From positions 1,984,001-2,048,000 of the forward strand of contig NZ_CP017562.2 in assembly GCF_001865575.2 (NCBI RefSeq): a stretch of DNA of 64,000 bases, read 5' to 3'. This stretch comes from Paraburkholderia sprentiae WSM5005 (GTDB taxonomy: Bacteria > Pseudomonadota > Gammaproteobacteria > Burkholderiales > Burkholderiaceae). The position numbers and the translations under genes are program-made. Positions 18,803 through 27,892 of this stretch are shown in pieces. The notes under the pieces are model-generated. The model worked only from the letters and a program-made list of their open reading frames with translations, did no database searches and was not told the DNA's origin. Within the stretch, counting starts at the first letter, position 1, and every line of letters begins with the position of its first letter.

Positions 18803-19444
18803 ATGACGGAGATCGCGCCGCGTACCGCGTGCTTCTTTTCAATCACCGACGTTTCCGCCTTGCCCACCTATACCCTGCCCGCGCCGCTGAGCGCGGAACT
18901 CGAGATTCGCAAGAGCCGCTTCATCGCGTATGCGATACCGGTCGCCGATCGCGATGCCGCGATGGCCGAACTGCAGCGTCTGCGCGACGAGCATCGCGCC
19001 GCGACGCATGTGTGCTGGGCACTGCTTGCGGGCGGCCAAGCGGGCATGTCCGATGACGGCGAGCCCTCCGGCACCGCGGGCCGGCCGATTCTCGAAGTGC
19101 TGCGGCATCACGATCTCGACGGCGTGCTCGCGGCCGTCGTGCGCTATTACGGCGGTGTCAAGCTCGGTGCGGGCGGTCTGGTGCGCGCGTACACCGATGC
19201 GATCGCATCGGCGCTGCTCGACGCGCCGCGCGTCGAGAGGATTGCTCAGGTTTCGCTGGGCGTCGAAGTGAGTTATGCCGACGAAGCCAAAGTACGCCGA
19301 TGGATGGACGCCGAAGGCTATGCGCTCGCGGACAGCGCCTACGGCATGCTGGTGAAGATGACGATGCGCGTGCCCGCCAATGCTCTCGACGATGCACGCC
19401 GAATGCTGATCGATATCACGCAGGGAAAGGCGGGCTTCTTCTGA
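18803..19444 (+). CDS. yigZ: IMPACT/YigZ family protein
   Basis: A 213-residue protein with the UPF0029 N-terminal domain: ELEIRKSRFIAYAIPV, HVCWALL, SDDGEPSGTAGRPILEVL and VVRYYGGVKLGAGGLVRAY. These are the invariant segments of YigZ/IMPACT. A ferredoxin-like C-terminal domain follows (VSYADEAKVRRWMDAEG). IMPACT relatives in eukaryotes modulate Gcn2; the bacterial role is unsettled. The first 20 residues are not conserved in the family, so translation may start at the in-frame TTG near 18860. Confidence 0.88.
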   Translation: MTEIAPRTACFFSITDVSALPTYTLPAPLSAELEIRKSRFIAYAIPVADRDAAMAELQRLRDEHRAATHVCWALLAGGQAGMSDDGEPSGTAGRPILEVLRHHDLDGVLAAVVRYYGGVKLGAGGLVRAYTDAIASALLDAPRVERIAQVSLGVEVSYADEAKVRRWMDAEGYALADSAYGMLVKMTMRVPANALDDARRMLIDITQGKAGFF

Positions 19445-19673
19445 GCGGCTCGGTGCGCCTTGGGCGCAGCCGCGATGTCCACCGCCACCGCGGCCCGGTA
19501 TGATGGCGGGCTCGCCGGCCCCGATGCGTGGCTCGCTGCCCGGATCGGCAAGCTATGCCGCGGGGCGCGTCCGAAGCTCGACGCTCCGGTTCACTGCTAC
19601 CATGCTGTTCTCCACCGGGATGACTCCACTTAAAAGGGCACCTCCTCTGACTTCGACCGCCGCTTTCTCACGC

Positions 19674-20255
19674 ATGGCCACTGCGGGTTCGCCGTTGAGA
19701 TCCGCCGTGCTCAAAGGCTGCGGCGCCGTACTGCTGCCCACACTGCTGTCAGCGTGCTCGTGGTCATGGTTCGGCCTGAACAGCAGCGCCGGCGCGATGC
19801 ATGCAAAGTCCCACGGCACCGGATCGCTCAGCGTCGCCGCCGCGCGCGAGTTCGCGTATCTGCCCGCGCGCGACGGTCGTATCTCGCCGAACCGCATCGA
19901 AAATACCGCGGTGAGCGGGCTCGTGCTGAAGGACGACATCAGCCTTGTCGTGCGCAATGGCGTCGCGAATAGCCTGCGTGTGGCCGGTTTTCGTATCGAC
20001 GACAACAAACGTGTGCTCAGCGGCAGCATCGAAGCCTTCACGGCGGACGACACGCGCTCACCGGCGCTGTGGACGCTGCGGATGCGCTATGTGGTCATCG
20101 ATGCGGCGACCCGGAAAGTCATGTACACGGCCACGCGCACCGTAAAGCAGAAATCACCGAAATTCACCAGCAACACGATCGCGATCGAAGACACGGTGAA
20201 GCTCAGCGTCGCTACATTGATCGGCGATCCCGGCTTTATCAAGGCGGTGAACTGA
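19674..20255 (+). CDS. Lipoprotein of unknown function
   Basis: From ATG 19674 the protein has about 193 residues. It begins with a lipoprotein signal: basic start, hydrophobic core, and lipobox LLSAC at residues 26-30. A mature domain of about 160 residues follows, with alternating beta strands (VLSGSIEAFTADD, LWTLRMRYVVIDAATRKVMYTATRTVKQK). This resembles the small beta-sandwich/ABC-transport auxiliary or DUF4136-like lipoproteins, but I cannot assign it. ATGs at 19602 and 19620 are in frame but would make the signal too long. Confidence 0.7.
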   Translation: MATAGSPLRSAVLKGCGAVLLPTLLSACSWSWFGLNSSAGAMHAKSHGTGSLSVAAAREFAYLPARDGRISPNRIENTAVSGLVLKDDISLVVRNGVANSLRVAGFRIDDNKRVLSGSIEAFTADDTRSPALWTLRMRYVVIDAATRKVMYTATRTVKQKSPKFTSNTIAIEDTVKLSVATLIGDPGFIKAVN

Positions 20256-20337
20256 ACGCGCGGTGCGGATTCGCTACAATCCGGGTAACGCATCGCGAGC
20301 GATTCATCGTGATCTCCCGTTCGGAATCCAAGCCGTC

Positions 20338-20958
20338 ATGTCCCTTACCGCCTGGCTATTCTTTTTGCCCGCCTGCTTCGCCATCAATATCGCACCCGGG
20401 CCCAACAACCTGCTTTCGATCAACGTGGCAGCGCGTCATGGCTTCACCAAGGCATTCGTCGGCGGTACCGGCCGGCTGCTCGCCTTCGCGGTGATGCTCG
20501 CGCTCGCCGCGGCCGGTCTCGCGGTCGTGCTGCACGCGTCCGAGTGGATCTTCCTCGCGATCAAAGTCGCGGGTGCCGCCTATCTGATCTGGCTCGCGAT
20601 CCAGTTGTGGCGCAGCGACGCCCCCGCAATCGATACGTCGCAACCCCAGGACGCCGCGCTCACGCGAATTGCGCGGCACGAGTTCTTCGTGGCAGCGGGC
20701 AATCCGAAGGCGATCCTGGTCTTTACGGCGTTCCTGCCGCAATTCGTCGACGTCGCGCAGCCGATACTGCCGCAATTCGCCGTGCTCGGCGCGAGCTTTC
20801 TGGTACTCGAATGGGTCGCGATTGCCTTGTATTCGTGGGCCGGCATGTATCTTGGCAAATGGCTCATGCGCGCGAAGATCCGCCGCTGGTTCAATCGCTG
20901 CTGCGGCGGCTTTCTCGCGGCGATCGGCATGAGCTTTCTGCTGGTTCGGCGCGGCTAG
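20338..20958 (+). CDS. LysE family translocator
   Basis: A 206-residue exporter. TM1 reads MSLTAWLFFLPACFAINIAPGPNNLLS with the conserved APGPNN. VGGTGRLLAFAVMLALAAAGLAVVL and NPKAILVFTAFLPQFVD follow, and the C-terminal helix ends in a basic patch. It is only distantly similar to the LysE protein encoded at 18062-18688, so the two are paralogues rather than a tandem duplicate. The exported amino acid is unknown. Confidence 0.85.
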   Translation: MSLTAWLFFLPACFAINIAPGPNNLLSINVAARHGFTKAFVGGTGRLLAFAVMLALAAAGLAVVLHASEWIFLAIKVAGAAYLIWLAIQLWRSDAPAIDTSQPQDAALTRIARHEFFVAAGNPKAILVFTAFLPQFVDVAQPILPQFAVLGASFLVLEWVAIALYSWAGMYLGKWLMRAKIRRWFNRCCGGFLAAIGMSFLLVRRG

Positions 20959-21152
20959 GGTATCGAGGCTCTCCGGGAGTCGAAGCAGCATTCGTCTCGC
21001 GGCCTTTGTCATAACGAATAGCTAATACATCGACGGACAAACTTTAACTATCAGCATTCGTCGCTCCGCCTTATGCTCGAACCGGGACCGGCCGCGAAGC
21101 ACTGCAATGCGGCATTGGGCAGACGGCTTTTTCATCGTCACGGAGCGACATC

Positions 21153-22130
21153 ATGAAGATCTGCATCTTCGGAGCGGGAGCGATTGGCGGTTTAATGGGC
21201 GTGCAATTGGCACGCGCCGGCGCGGACGTTAGTTTCATTGCGCGCGGTCCGCATCTCGCGGCCATGCGTGAACGCGGCGCGCGCCTCATCATGGATGGCG
21301 AAACCTTCAGCGCGCCGGTGCGCTGCACGTCCGATCCGCGCGAACTCGGCGTCCAGGACTTCGTGATCGTCACGCTCAAGGCGCATTCGCTGCCTGGCGT
21401 GGTCGATGCGATGCAACCGCTGCTCGGCCAACACACGGCCATCGTTACCGGCGTCAACGGCATTCCGTATTGGTACTTCTATCAACACGGTGGACGCTTT
21501 GCCGGCACTCGCCTCGCCAGCGTCGACCCCGATGGTTCGCAATGGACGAAGCTCGGACCCGAGCGCGCGATCGGCTGCGTACTCTATCCGGCGGCCGAAA
21601 TCGTCGAACCGGGGGTGATCAAACATGTGTACGGCAAAAAGTTTCCCATTGGCGAACCGAGTGGCGAGCGTACTTCGCGCATCGAGCAATTGCACGAGAT
21701 CATGCAGGCGGCCGGATTCGAAGCGCCAATCCGCGACAACATCCGTGACGAAATCTGGCTCAAGCTATGGGGTAATCTGTGCTTCAACCCGATTAGCGCT
21801 TTGACGCACGCAACGCTCGATGTACTCACGAGCGACCCTGGCACCCGGGCGGTTTCCCGCACGATGATGCTCGAAGCGAAGCGCATTGCGGATCAATTCG
21901 GTGTGCACTTTCGTGTCGACGTGGAAAAGCGTATTGATGGCGCGGGCGCGGTCGGTGCACACAAGACATCGACGCTCGTCGATCTCGAGAACCGTCGGCC
22001 GATGGAAATCGATCCTCTGTTGACCGTCGTCCAGGAAATGGGCCGACTCGTGGCGGAACCGACGCCGACCATCGACGTCGTCCTCGCACTGATCAAGCTG
22101 CGCGAGAAGATGGCCTTACAGGGCAATTGA
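21153..22130 (+). CDS. 2-dehydropantoate 2-reductase family protein
   Basis: A 325-residue oxidoreductase. The Rossmann NADP loop is MKICIFGAGAIGGLMGVQLA. KAHS near residue 76 holds the ketopantoate-reductase catalytic Lys, and NGIPYWYFY follows. The C-terminal helical domain has EIWLKLWGNLCFNPISALTHAT, the substrate-binding signature with Lys and Asn. The enzyme reduces ketopantoate, or a related 2-oxo acid, in pantothenate synthesis. Many Burkholderia carry several paralogues, so the exact substrate is uncertain. The FYQHGG insertion after NGIPYW is common in the longer subfamily. A strong terminator follows. Confidence 0.82.
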   Translation: MKICIFGAGAIGGLMGVQLARAGADVSFIARGPHLAAMRERGARLIMDGETFSAPVRCTSDPRELGVQDFVIVTLKAHSLPGVVDAMQPLLGQHTAIVTGVNGIPYWYFYQHGGRFAGTRLASVDPDGSQWTKLGPERAIGCVLYPAAEIVEPGVIKHVYGKKFPIGEPSGERTSRIEQLHEIMQAAGFEAPIRDNIRDEIWLKLWGNLCFNPISALTHATLDVLTSDPGTRAVSRTMMLEAKRIADQFGVHFRVDVEKRIDGAGAVGAHKTSTLVDLENRRPMEIDPLLTVVQEMGRLVAEPTPTIDVVLALIKLREKMALQGN

Positions 22131-22173
22131 GCGGGTATGCGATCTTCTTCTTTTCGTCTTCAGCACGACCCAC

Positions 22174-22206
22174 AGGATCGGATGCGATGCACCCGATCCT
22201 TTTTTG
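22174..22206 (+). terminator. Rho-independent terminator after the ketopantoate reductase-like gene
   Basis: AGGATCGG (22174-22181) pairs with CCGATCCT (22193-22200) around an 11-base loop and is followed by a run of T residues. Confidence 0.85.
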
Positions 22207-22215
22207 CTTCAGACG

Positions 22216-23667
22216 TTATTGATCGATCGCCACCCACACCGCCTTCGGTTCCGTAAAGTTTTCGATCGCGACGTCGCCATGCTCGCGACCAAAGCCTGAA
22301 TCGCCAGCACCGCCCCACGGCAAACGCACGTCCGTATAGCCGTAGGTGTTGACCCACACCGTGCCCGCCCTCAGGTCACGCGCCACGCGATGCACGCGGC
22401 TCAGGTCCGCGCTCCACACGCCGGCCGCGAGACTATACGATGTGCCATTGGCGATTCGGATCGCGTCCGCTTCGTCATTGAAACGGATCACGCTCGCCAC
22501 GGGCCCGAAGATTTCTTCCTGCGAAATGCGCATCTCGTGTTCGACATTCGCGAACACGGTCGGCTCGACGAAGAAGCCGCGATCGCCGACGCGCGCGCCG
22601 CCGGTCACGAGCGACGCGCCTTCCGAACGCCCTGTCTCGACATAGCCCAATACGGTCTTCATCTGCGCGGCGGAGATCAGCGGCCCCATCGACGTTTCAC
22701 GCAGCGATGGATCGCCCACCTTGATCGACTTCGCGCGCTTGGTCAAACGCTCGACCACTTCGTCATACACGTCGCGATGCGCGAGTATCCGCGATCCGGC
22801 AGAACACACTTGCCCCGTGTTGAAGAACACGCCGGAGGCCGCGGCTCGCACCGCATTGTCGAGATTCGCGTCGGCAAAGATCAGGTTGGCTGACTTGCCG
22901 CCGAGCTCCAGCGTCACACGTTTGAAGTTGCCCGCCGCGCCCTGCAGGATGCCTCGCCCGACCGCAGGCGAGCCGGTGAATGTGACCTTGTCGATGCCGG
23001 GATGCGAGACCAGCGCGTCGCCCACCACGCTGCCCTTGCCGGTGACGATATTGAGCACGCCCGGCGGCACGCCCGCTTCGAGCGCCAGCTCGCCGATGCG
23101 CAGCGCAGTGAGCGGCGTGATCTCGGCTGGCTTGACGATGAGCGTGCAGCCGCATGCGAGCGCGGGCGCGATCTTCCACATGCCGATCATCAGCGGAAAA
23201 TTCCAGGGCACGATTGCGGCGACCACGCCGACGGGTTCGCGCAGCGTATAGGTCAATGCATCGGGACGTGTAGGCACCACCTGACCGTTGATCTTGTCGC
23301 ACCATCCTGCGTAGTATTCGACCGTATCGATCGCGGCGGGCACGTCCTGACGCATTACCGCGGCAATCGGCTTGCCGCCGTCGAGACTTTCGAGCGCGGC
23401 GAGTTCTTCCAAGTTGTCGCGCATCAGGCCCGCGAGCCGCTGGAGGATGCGGCCGCGTTCGGCGGCCCGAATCGAATTCCATACCTTCAATGCGCCGCGC
23501 GCGGCGCGCACCGCGGCATCGACGTCGGCGGCGCTGCCTTGCGCGACCCGTGCAATCGGCTCCTCGGTCGCGGGATTGATATCGACGGAATATTCCCCGG
23601 TGCCTGGCGGCACCCGCTTGCCGTCGATCAGCAGGTCATGTTGCCTGAGGTCGGTCTGGATTTCCAT
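22216..23667 (-). CDS. NAD(P)-dependent aldehyde dehydrogenase
   Basis: A 483-residue enzyme of the ALDH superfamily. VPWNFPLMIGMWKIAPALACG, then FTGSPAVGRGI (Rossmann), VTLELGGKSANLIFADA with the general-base Glu, and FNTGQVCSAGSRILAH with the catalytic Cys are all present. EIFGPVASVIRF is the cofactor Glu motif. AAGGAG fixes the start at 23667. It oxidises an aldehyde to the acid in the cytoplasm. It lies downstream of, and in the same direction as, oxlT and a LysR gene. That makes it a candidate for oxidising the aldehyde released by the TPP lyase further right. Confidence 0.9.
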   Translation of the reverse strand: MEIQTDLRQHDLLIDGKRVPPGTGEYSVDINPATEEPIARVAQGSAADVDAAVRAARGALKVWNSIRAAERGRILQRLAGLMRDNLEELAALESLDGGKPIAAVMRQDVPAAIDTVEYYAGWCDKINGQVVPTRPDALTYTLREPVGVVAAIVPWNFPLMIGMWKIAPALACGCTLIVKPAEITPLTALRIGELALEAGVPPGVLNIVTGKGSVVGDALVSHPGIDKVTFTGSPAVGRGILQGAAGNFKRVTLELGGKSANLIFADANLDNAVRAAASGVFFNTGQVCSAGSRILAHRDVYDEVVERLTKRAKSIKVGDPSLRETSMGPLISAAQMKTVLGYVETGRSEGASLVTGGARVGDRGFFVEPTVFANVEHEMRISQEEIFGPVASVIRFNDEADAIRIANGTSYSLAAGVWSADLSRVHRVARDLRAGTVWVNTYGYTDVRLPWGGAGDSGFGREHGDVAIENFTEPKAVWVAIDQ

Positions 23668-23731
23668 TATGAAGCTCCTTGAGTAGGACGTTAGGTGGCT
23701 GACGCTCGGCGCATCGATCGAATGCCGCGCG

Positions 23732-24685
23732 TTACGCAAGCGTTTCGGCCGGCGCTCCATCTACGCTTCCGGCAACGGGCCTGGCTGCGCGCAGATCAGT
23801 CGTCGACGCGACGAACTGCGCCCACGCAGCCGCCGCATTGGGACGAAGCGAGCGATTCCGGCGGTGCACGAGGACGGTCGTCAACGTCGTTTCGGGCACC
23901 AGTGGACGACTCACCAGTGAAGCGCCCGGCGAAGGCCAATGCGGATCGACAGGCAATACGCCGACACCAAGACCCAATTCGACCATGCGCGCTACCGCCG
24001 CGACATGTCCGAGTTCCTGCAATGGCCGGCGTGTCAATTCGTTCGCGGCGAGTACCGGTCCGAGCGCGGCGCGCACGCCCGTATCCGCATTCAGCGTGAT
24101 CAGCGGACATTCGCGCAACCCGCGCCAGCCGATGCTGTCGTGCCGCGCCAGCGGATGCGTGGCGGGAAGCACCGCGTGCAGTGGCGTAGTGAAAAGTACT
24201 TGAGCATGTAATAGAGGACTATCCATGGATTCGGTCACGCAGACCGCGCCGAAATCCACTTCGCCCTGCTCGACGCTAGCCAGCACGCTGCTTTGAGGCT
24301 GATCCCTGACCGACACGATCAGCTCGGGAAAGATCGACGCACACTGCGCCAAAGCCCGCGGCACCCAGCTCGATGACAACACCGGACTACTCGCGAATAC
24401 GACGACGCCCGTGTGTCCGTCATAAGCAGCGCGCTCCTCCACCAGCGTCAATTCGATTTCATCGAGCAACCGGCCAATTCTTCTCTCGAGGCTCGCGCCC
24501 GCATTCGTCAGCTCGACCTGGCGTGTCGTGCGATCGAACAGTTTCAGTTCAACCGCATCCTCCAGTTCGCGCACGCAACGGCTCACGGCCGACTGCGTCA
24601 GATCGAACTCGCGCGCCGCGCGCGTGAAACTCCGCTCGCGCGCGACTGCGACGAATACCTTGAGCTGCTGCAGCGAAACATTCAT
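23732..24685 (-). CDS. LysR-type transcriptional regulator
   Basis: A 317-residue protein. It has an N-terminal winged helix (LQQLKVFVAVARERSFTRAAREFDLTQSAVSRCVRELEDAVELKLFDRTTRQVELTNAG) and a periplasmic-binding-like effector domain (VVFASSPVLSSSWVPRAL). It sits between oxlT and the aldehyde dehydrogenase gene on the same strand, with gaps of 30 and 64 bases. It may therefore be co-transcribed with both. The effector is unknown. Confidence 0.88.
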   Translation of the reverse strand: MNVSLQQLKVFVAVARERSFTRAAREFDLTQSAVSRCVRELEDAVELKLFDRTTRQVELTNAGASLERRIGRLLDEIELTLVEERAAYDGHTGVVVFASSPVLSSSWVPRALAQCASIFPELIVSVRDQPQSSVLASVEQGEVDFGAVCVTESMDSPLLHAQVLFTTPLHAVLPATHPLARHDSIGWRGLRECPLITLNADTGVRAALGPVLAANELTRRPLQELGHVAAVARMVELGLGVGVLPVDPHWPSPGASLVSRPLVPETTLTTVLVHRRNRSLRPNAAAAWAQFVASTTDLRAARPVAGSVDGAPAETLA

Positions 24686-24715
24686 GAGGTCGGTTCCGGG
24701 TGCGCGACGCTCACC

Positions 24716-26068
24716 TTATTCGCCGGTCTGCTCGGGCCAGTGACTCATTCGCGACGCGTTGCCATTGCCGTGTCCCGCGACGGCCAGCGCGCCCTGAGGA
24801 GGTTGATTGTGCGATTCGATCCAACGCCTGCGCATCGGCTCGAGTATGAACTTCGCGCAAACGCCGGCTGTGATCGTGATGACGGCCGAGACGATGAAGA
24901 CGAGGTTCCAGCCGCCCGTCGCCGCGAGTACCGACGCGATCGGCACCAGCAACGATGCCGTGCCCTTCGCCGTGTACAACGTGCCCGCATTGGCGGCCGC
25001 GTACTTGCTGCCGAACGTATCGGCACAAGTCGCCGGGAAGATCGAGAAGATCTCGCCCCAGAACAGGAAGATCAGCGCGGCAAAGACCATGAACGCATAC
25101 GGATTGGTGCCGAACTGCATCATGCCGAGCAACGCGAGCCCCTCGCCGATGAAGATCACGAACATCGTGTTTTCACGGCCGATCTTGTCGGAAATGAAGC
25201 CGGACAACGGACGCGTCAAGCCGTTGAAGATATTGTCGATCGACAGCGTGAGAGTCAGCAGCGGCAACGTCGCGCCGAAGACCGACATCGGAATGCGCGC
25301 TATGCCCCAGTCTTTCGCGATCGGTCCGATCTGCGCGGTCGCCATCAAACCGCCCGCCGCGACCGCGACGAACGACGCATAGATCACCCAGAACACCGGC
25401 GTTTTGATCATCTGGCGCGAGGTGAAATCGACTTTCGAGACCGCGAAGCGGCTCTTGCGTGCCCCTTGCTGACGCAGGATCGGCCGGGTCAGGAGCATTG
25501 CGAGCAGCAGAATGCTGACGCCTTGCACGATGCCGAAGAACAGGAACGTGTCTTCATAGCCGCGGCGCGTAATCATGTTCGCAATCGGAATCACCGTCAG
25601 CGCCGCGCCTGCGCCAAAGCCCGCCGCCGTCAAACCCGCCGCGAGACCGCGCCGGTCGGGAAACCATTTGAGCGCATTGCCGACGCATGTTCCGTACACA
25701 CCGCCCGCGCCTATCCCGCCAATCACCGCGGCGAAATACAACATGCCAAGTGTCGTCGCATGCGAATTGAGAATCCACGACAAACCCGCGCATACGGCGC
25801 CGGCTGCCACCACCGGGCGGGGCCCGAATCGATCGACGAGCCAACCCTCGAACGGCACGAGCCACGTCTCCGTCAGAATGAAGATCGAAAACGCGAGCTG
25901 GATCGACGCCTCGCTCCAGTGATGCCGCGCATGCATGGGAGCCACGAATAACGTCCACGCATATTGCAGATTCGCCACCAGCGCCATGCACACCATGCCG
26001 ATGACGAGTTGCCACCATCGGTTACGCCAGGAATTGCGGGTCGTCGATTGCTGGGTGATATCGTCCAT
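24716..26068 (-). CDS. oxlT: Oxalate:formate antiporter
   Basis: A 450-residue 12-TM major facilitator. VYGTCVGNALKWFPDRRGLAAGLTAAGFGAGAAL matches the OxlT signature loop and TM5. Two basic residues that define OxlT are retained: the Arg in NGLTRPLSGF (equivalent to R272) and the Lys in LYTAKGTASLL (equivalent to K355). These bind the dicarboxylate in the channel. The transporter exchanges oxalate for formate across the inner membrane. The start at 26068 is preferred over the GTG five codons upstream. The divergent neighbour is another LysR gene, which probably regulates it. Confidence 0.85.
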   Translation of the reverse strand: MDDITQQSTTRNSWRNRWWQLVIGMVCMALVANLQYAWTLFVAPMHARHHWSEASIQLAFSIFILTETWLVPFEGWLVDRFGPRPVVAAGAVCAGLSWILNSHATTLGMLYFAAVIGGIGAGGVYGTCVGNALKWFPDRRGLAAGLTAAGFGAGAALTVIPIANMITRRGYEDTFLFFGIVQGVSILLLAMLLTRPILRQQGARKSRFAVSKVDFTSRQMIKTPVFWVIYASFVAVAAGGLMATAQIGPIAKDWGIARIPMSVFGATLPLLTLTLSIDNIFNGLTRPLSGFISDKIGRENTMFVIFIGEGLALLGMMQFGTNPYAFMVFAALIFLFWGEIFSIFPATCADTFGSKYAAANAGTLYTAKGTASLLVPIASVLAATGGWNLVFIVSAVITITAGVCAKFILEPMRRRWIESHNQPPQGALAVAGHGNGNASRMSHWPEQTGE

Positions 26069-26383
26069 GAGCCTTGTCTCCACTATATATTTAGTGCAGC
26101 CGGCTACGCGCCGCGCTGGATGCGTCCCGCCTTATCGTTATGACCCGAAAGCTCGCTATTCGGGGAAGATATGACTTGATGCTTTTGGTGCTTTTCCGCG
26201 AGCGCCCGAATTCCTCTTCGATCAAGTTTTTGCTTTTTTCGGACCAGAACGACGTTTCACGCGGTAAGCATTGCAGCTTATTCCCAGCTTTTGAATCCGC
26301 CAACCCCATATCTATGCGTTAACCCTCGCATTACAGTAGCGGCAATTCGGCTTCTTATACGTTTCATGCTAGGGTCATTGCTG

Positions 26384-26397
26384 AATTACGCATAATT
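26384..26397. promoter_or_regulatory. Perfect 14-bp dyad in the oxlT / LysR divergent promoter region
   Basis: AATTACGCATAATT is AATTA and TAATT around CGCA, 45 bases before the LysR start. It sits in the AT-rich end of the 373-base divergent region 26069-26441. LysR proteins bind such T-N11-A dyads in divergent promoters, so it is a candidate auto- and target-regulatory site. Nothing else in the region was recognised. Confidence 0.4.
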
Positions 26398-26441
26398 AAA
26401 GTTTGTTATTATGTCGATTCACAGTTCCTTATACATTGACC

Positions 26442-27389
26442 ATGACGATGCGCAACGCAACGCTGCGGCAGCTGAAGGTCTTTGAAACGGTGGCACGCCA
26501 CCTGAGTTTTTCGCGCGCTGCCGAGGAATTGCATCTGACTCAGCCGGCCGTCTCCACCCAGGTTCGGCAACTCGAGGAACATGCGGGGCTGCCTCTGTTC
26601 GAGCAACTCGGCAAAAAGATCTATCTGACGCCGGCCGGCACCGAAATGCTCCATTACAGCCGCGCGATCATGCAGCAGTTCCATGAAGTCGACGAAGCGA
26701 TGAGTCAGTTGAAGGGCGTCTCCGGCGGAAAGCTGAATGTCGCTGTCATCAGCGCCGGCGACTATTTTTTCCCGCGGCTTCTCGCCGAATTCACGCGTCG
26801 CTATTCCGGTGTGGATCTGAATCTCGCGGTGCACAACCGCGAAGAATTGCTGCATCAACTGGCGACCAATCAGACCGACCTGGCTGTGATGGTGCGTCCT
26901 CCGCACGAGACCGACGCGACCAATGAACCGTTCGCGCCGCATCCCTACGTGATCGTCGCGGCGCCCACCCACCCGCTTGCTCACAAGCGCAATATCCGCT
27001 TCAGTCAACTCGCGAACGAAGCGTTCATCGTGCGCGAACGCGGCTCCGATACCTGGAATTCGATGGAAGAAGGTTTCGCCGGCCGCCTGTCCAATCTGAA
27101 GATTGCCATGGAGATCAAGAGCACCGAGACGATCAAGCAGGCGGTCATTGCCGGAATGGGCATCGCGTTTCTGTCCGCCCATACGATCAGCCTCGAGTTG
27201 CAACTGGGGCATCTGGTCGTGCTCGACGTCGAGAGCTTCCCGGTCATGCTCAATTGGTACGTCGTGCATAGGAAGAATAAACGTCTGCCGCCGGTTGCCG
27301 TCGCCTTCAAACGCTTCCTGATGGAAGAAGGCGCCGCTCTGATCGAAAAGATCACGCGCGTGAAGGAATTGACCGTGCATAAGCCGTAA
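26442..27389 (+). CDS. LysR-type regulator (CbbR-like subgroup)
   Basis: A protein of about 315 residues. MRNATLRQLKVFETVARHLSFSRAAEELHLTQPAVSTQVRQLEEHAGLPLFEQLGKKIYLTPAGTEML is the CbbR/RbcR type of DNA-binding domain. The effector domain opens KLNVAVISAGDYFFPRLLAEF and contains KQAVIAGMGIAFLSAHTI. It is transcribed divergently from oxlT and is its likely regulator. ATG 26442 and ATG 26448 are both possible starts; neither has a strong ribosome-binding site. Confidence 0.88.
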   Translation: MTMRNATLRQLKVFETVARHLSFSRAAEELHLTQPAVSTQVRQLEEHAGLPLFEQLGKKIYLTPAGTEMLHYSRAIMQQFHEVDEAMSQLKGVSGGKLNVAVISAGDYFFPRLLAEFTRRYSGVDLNLAVHNREELLHQLATNQTDLAVMVRPPHETDATNEPFAPHPYVIVAAPTHPLAHKRNIRFSQLANEAFIVRERGSDTWNSMEEGFAGRLSNLKIAMEIKSTETIKQAVIAGMGIAFLSAHTISLELQLGHLVVLDVESFPVMLNWYVVHRKNKRLPPVAVAFKRFLMEEGAALIEKITRVKELTVHKP

Positions 27390-27485
27390 GCTATGGAAAG
27401 CCAATAAAACTTTAACTATTGCAAATCGATCGCGACTTCTATGCTGCAAGCGAGTTCTTTCACTTGCGAGCCGAGGAGGCCGATC

Positions 27486-27806
27486 ATGAACCACGCTCCG
27501 GTTGAATCCCGCATCACCACACGCAACGCTCGCACAGCCGCGGCGGACCACGAAGACCATCCCGACGATGCGCATCTGAGCGCCTACAATGCTGCCTTCA
27601 GTGACCTTGGGCTGAGGTTTCGGTGGGATCGCGCCACATTCGACATGCTCAAAGAGTTCAACGGCGAGTTGGCGCGAATCACCGCTTATATCGAGCGCTA
27701 TCACAGTCACCTGCATCGCGCGTACGATGCCGACTTTCTCGCGCAACTGATTCTGCACAGGAAGACGCAGTACTATAGCGAATTCGCGCCGGCAGTCGGT
27801 GAATAA
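27486..27806 (+). CDS. Hypothetical protein
   Basis: A 106-residue soluble protein with GAGGAGG eight bases before ATG 27486. The first 30 residues are polar and probably disordered. The rest is helical (LSAYNAAFSDLGLRFRWDRATFDMLKEFNGELARITAYIERYHSHLHRAYDADFLAQLILHRKTQYY). I do not recognise the family. It sits between the LysR gene and the converging lyase operon, so it may belong to the island. The upstream gap holds the 13-mer AAACTTTAACTAT, also found near 21042. Confidence 0.6.
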   Translation: MNHAPVESRITTRNARTAAADHEDHPDDAHLSAYNAAFSDLGLRFRWDRATFDMLKEFNGELARITAYIERYHSHLHRAYDADFLAQLILHRKTQYYSEFAPAVGE

Positions 27807-27816
27807 AAGCACTGCC

Positions 27817-27854
27817 GAAGACTCGGGCGGCGGGATCATCGTCCCGCCGTCTTC
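27817..27854. terminator. Convergent hairpin
   Basis: The stem GGCGGGA (27829-27835) and TCCCGCC (27842-27848) is flanked by a second pairing, GAAGAC/GTCTTC. It lies between two converging genes. There is no clear T-tract. Confidence 0.45.
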
Positions 27855-27892
27855 GCTACTGGCAATTCGCTCCGTCAGCGTCGCATGCATCA

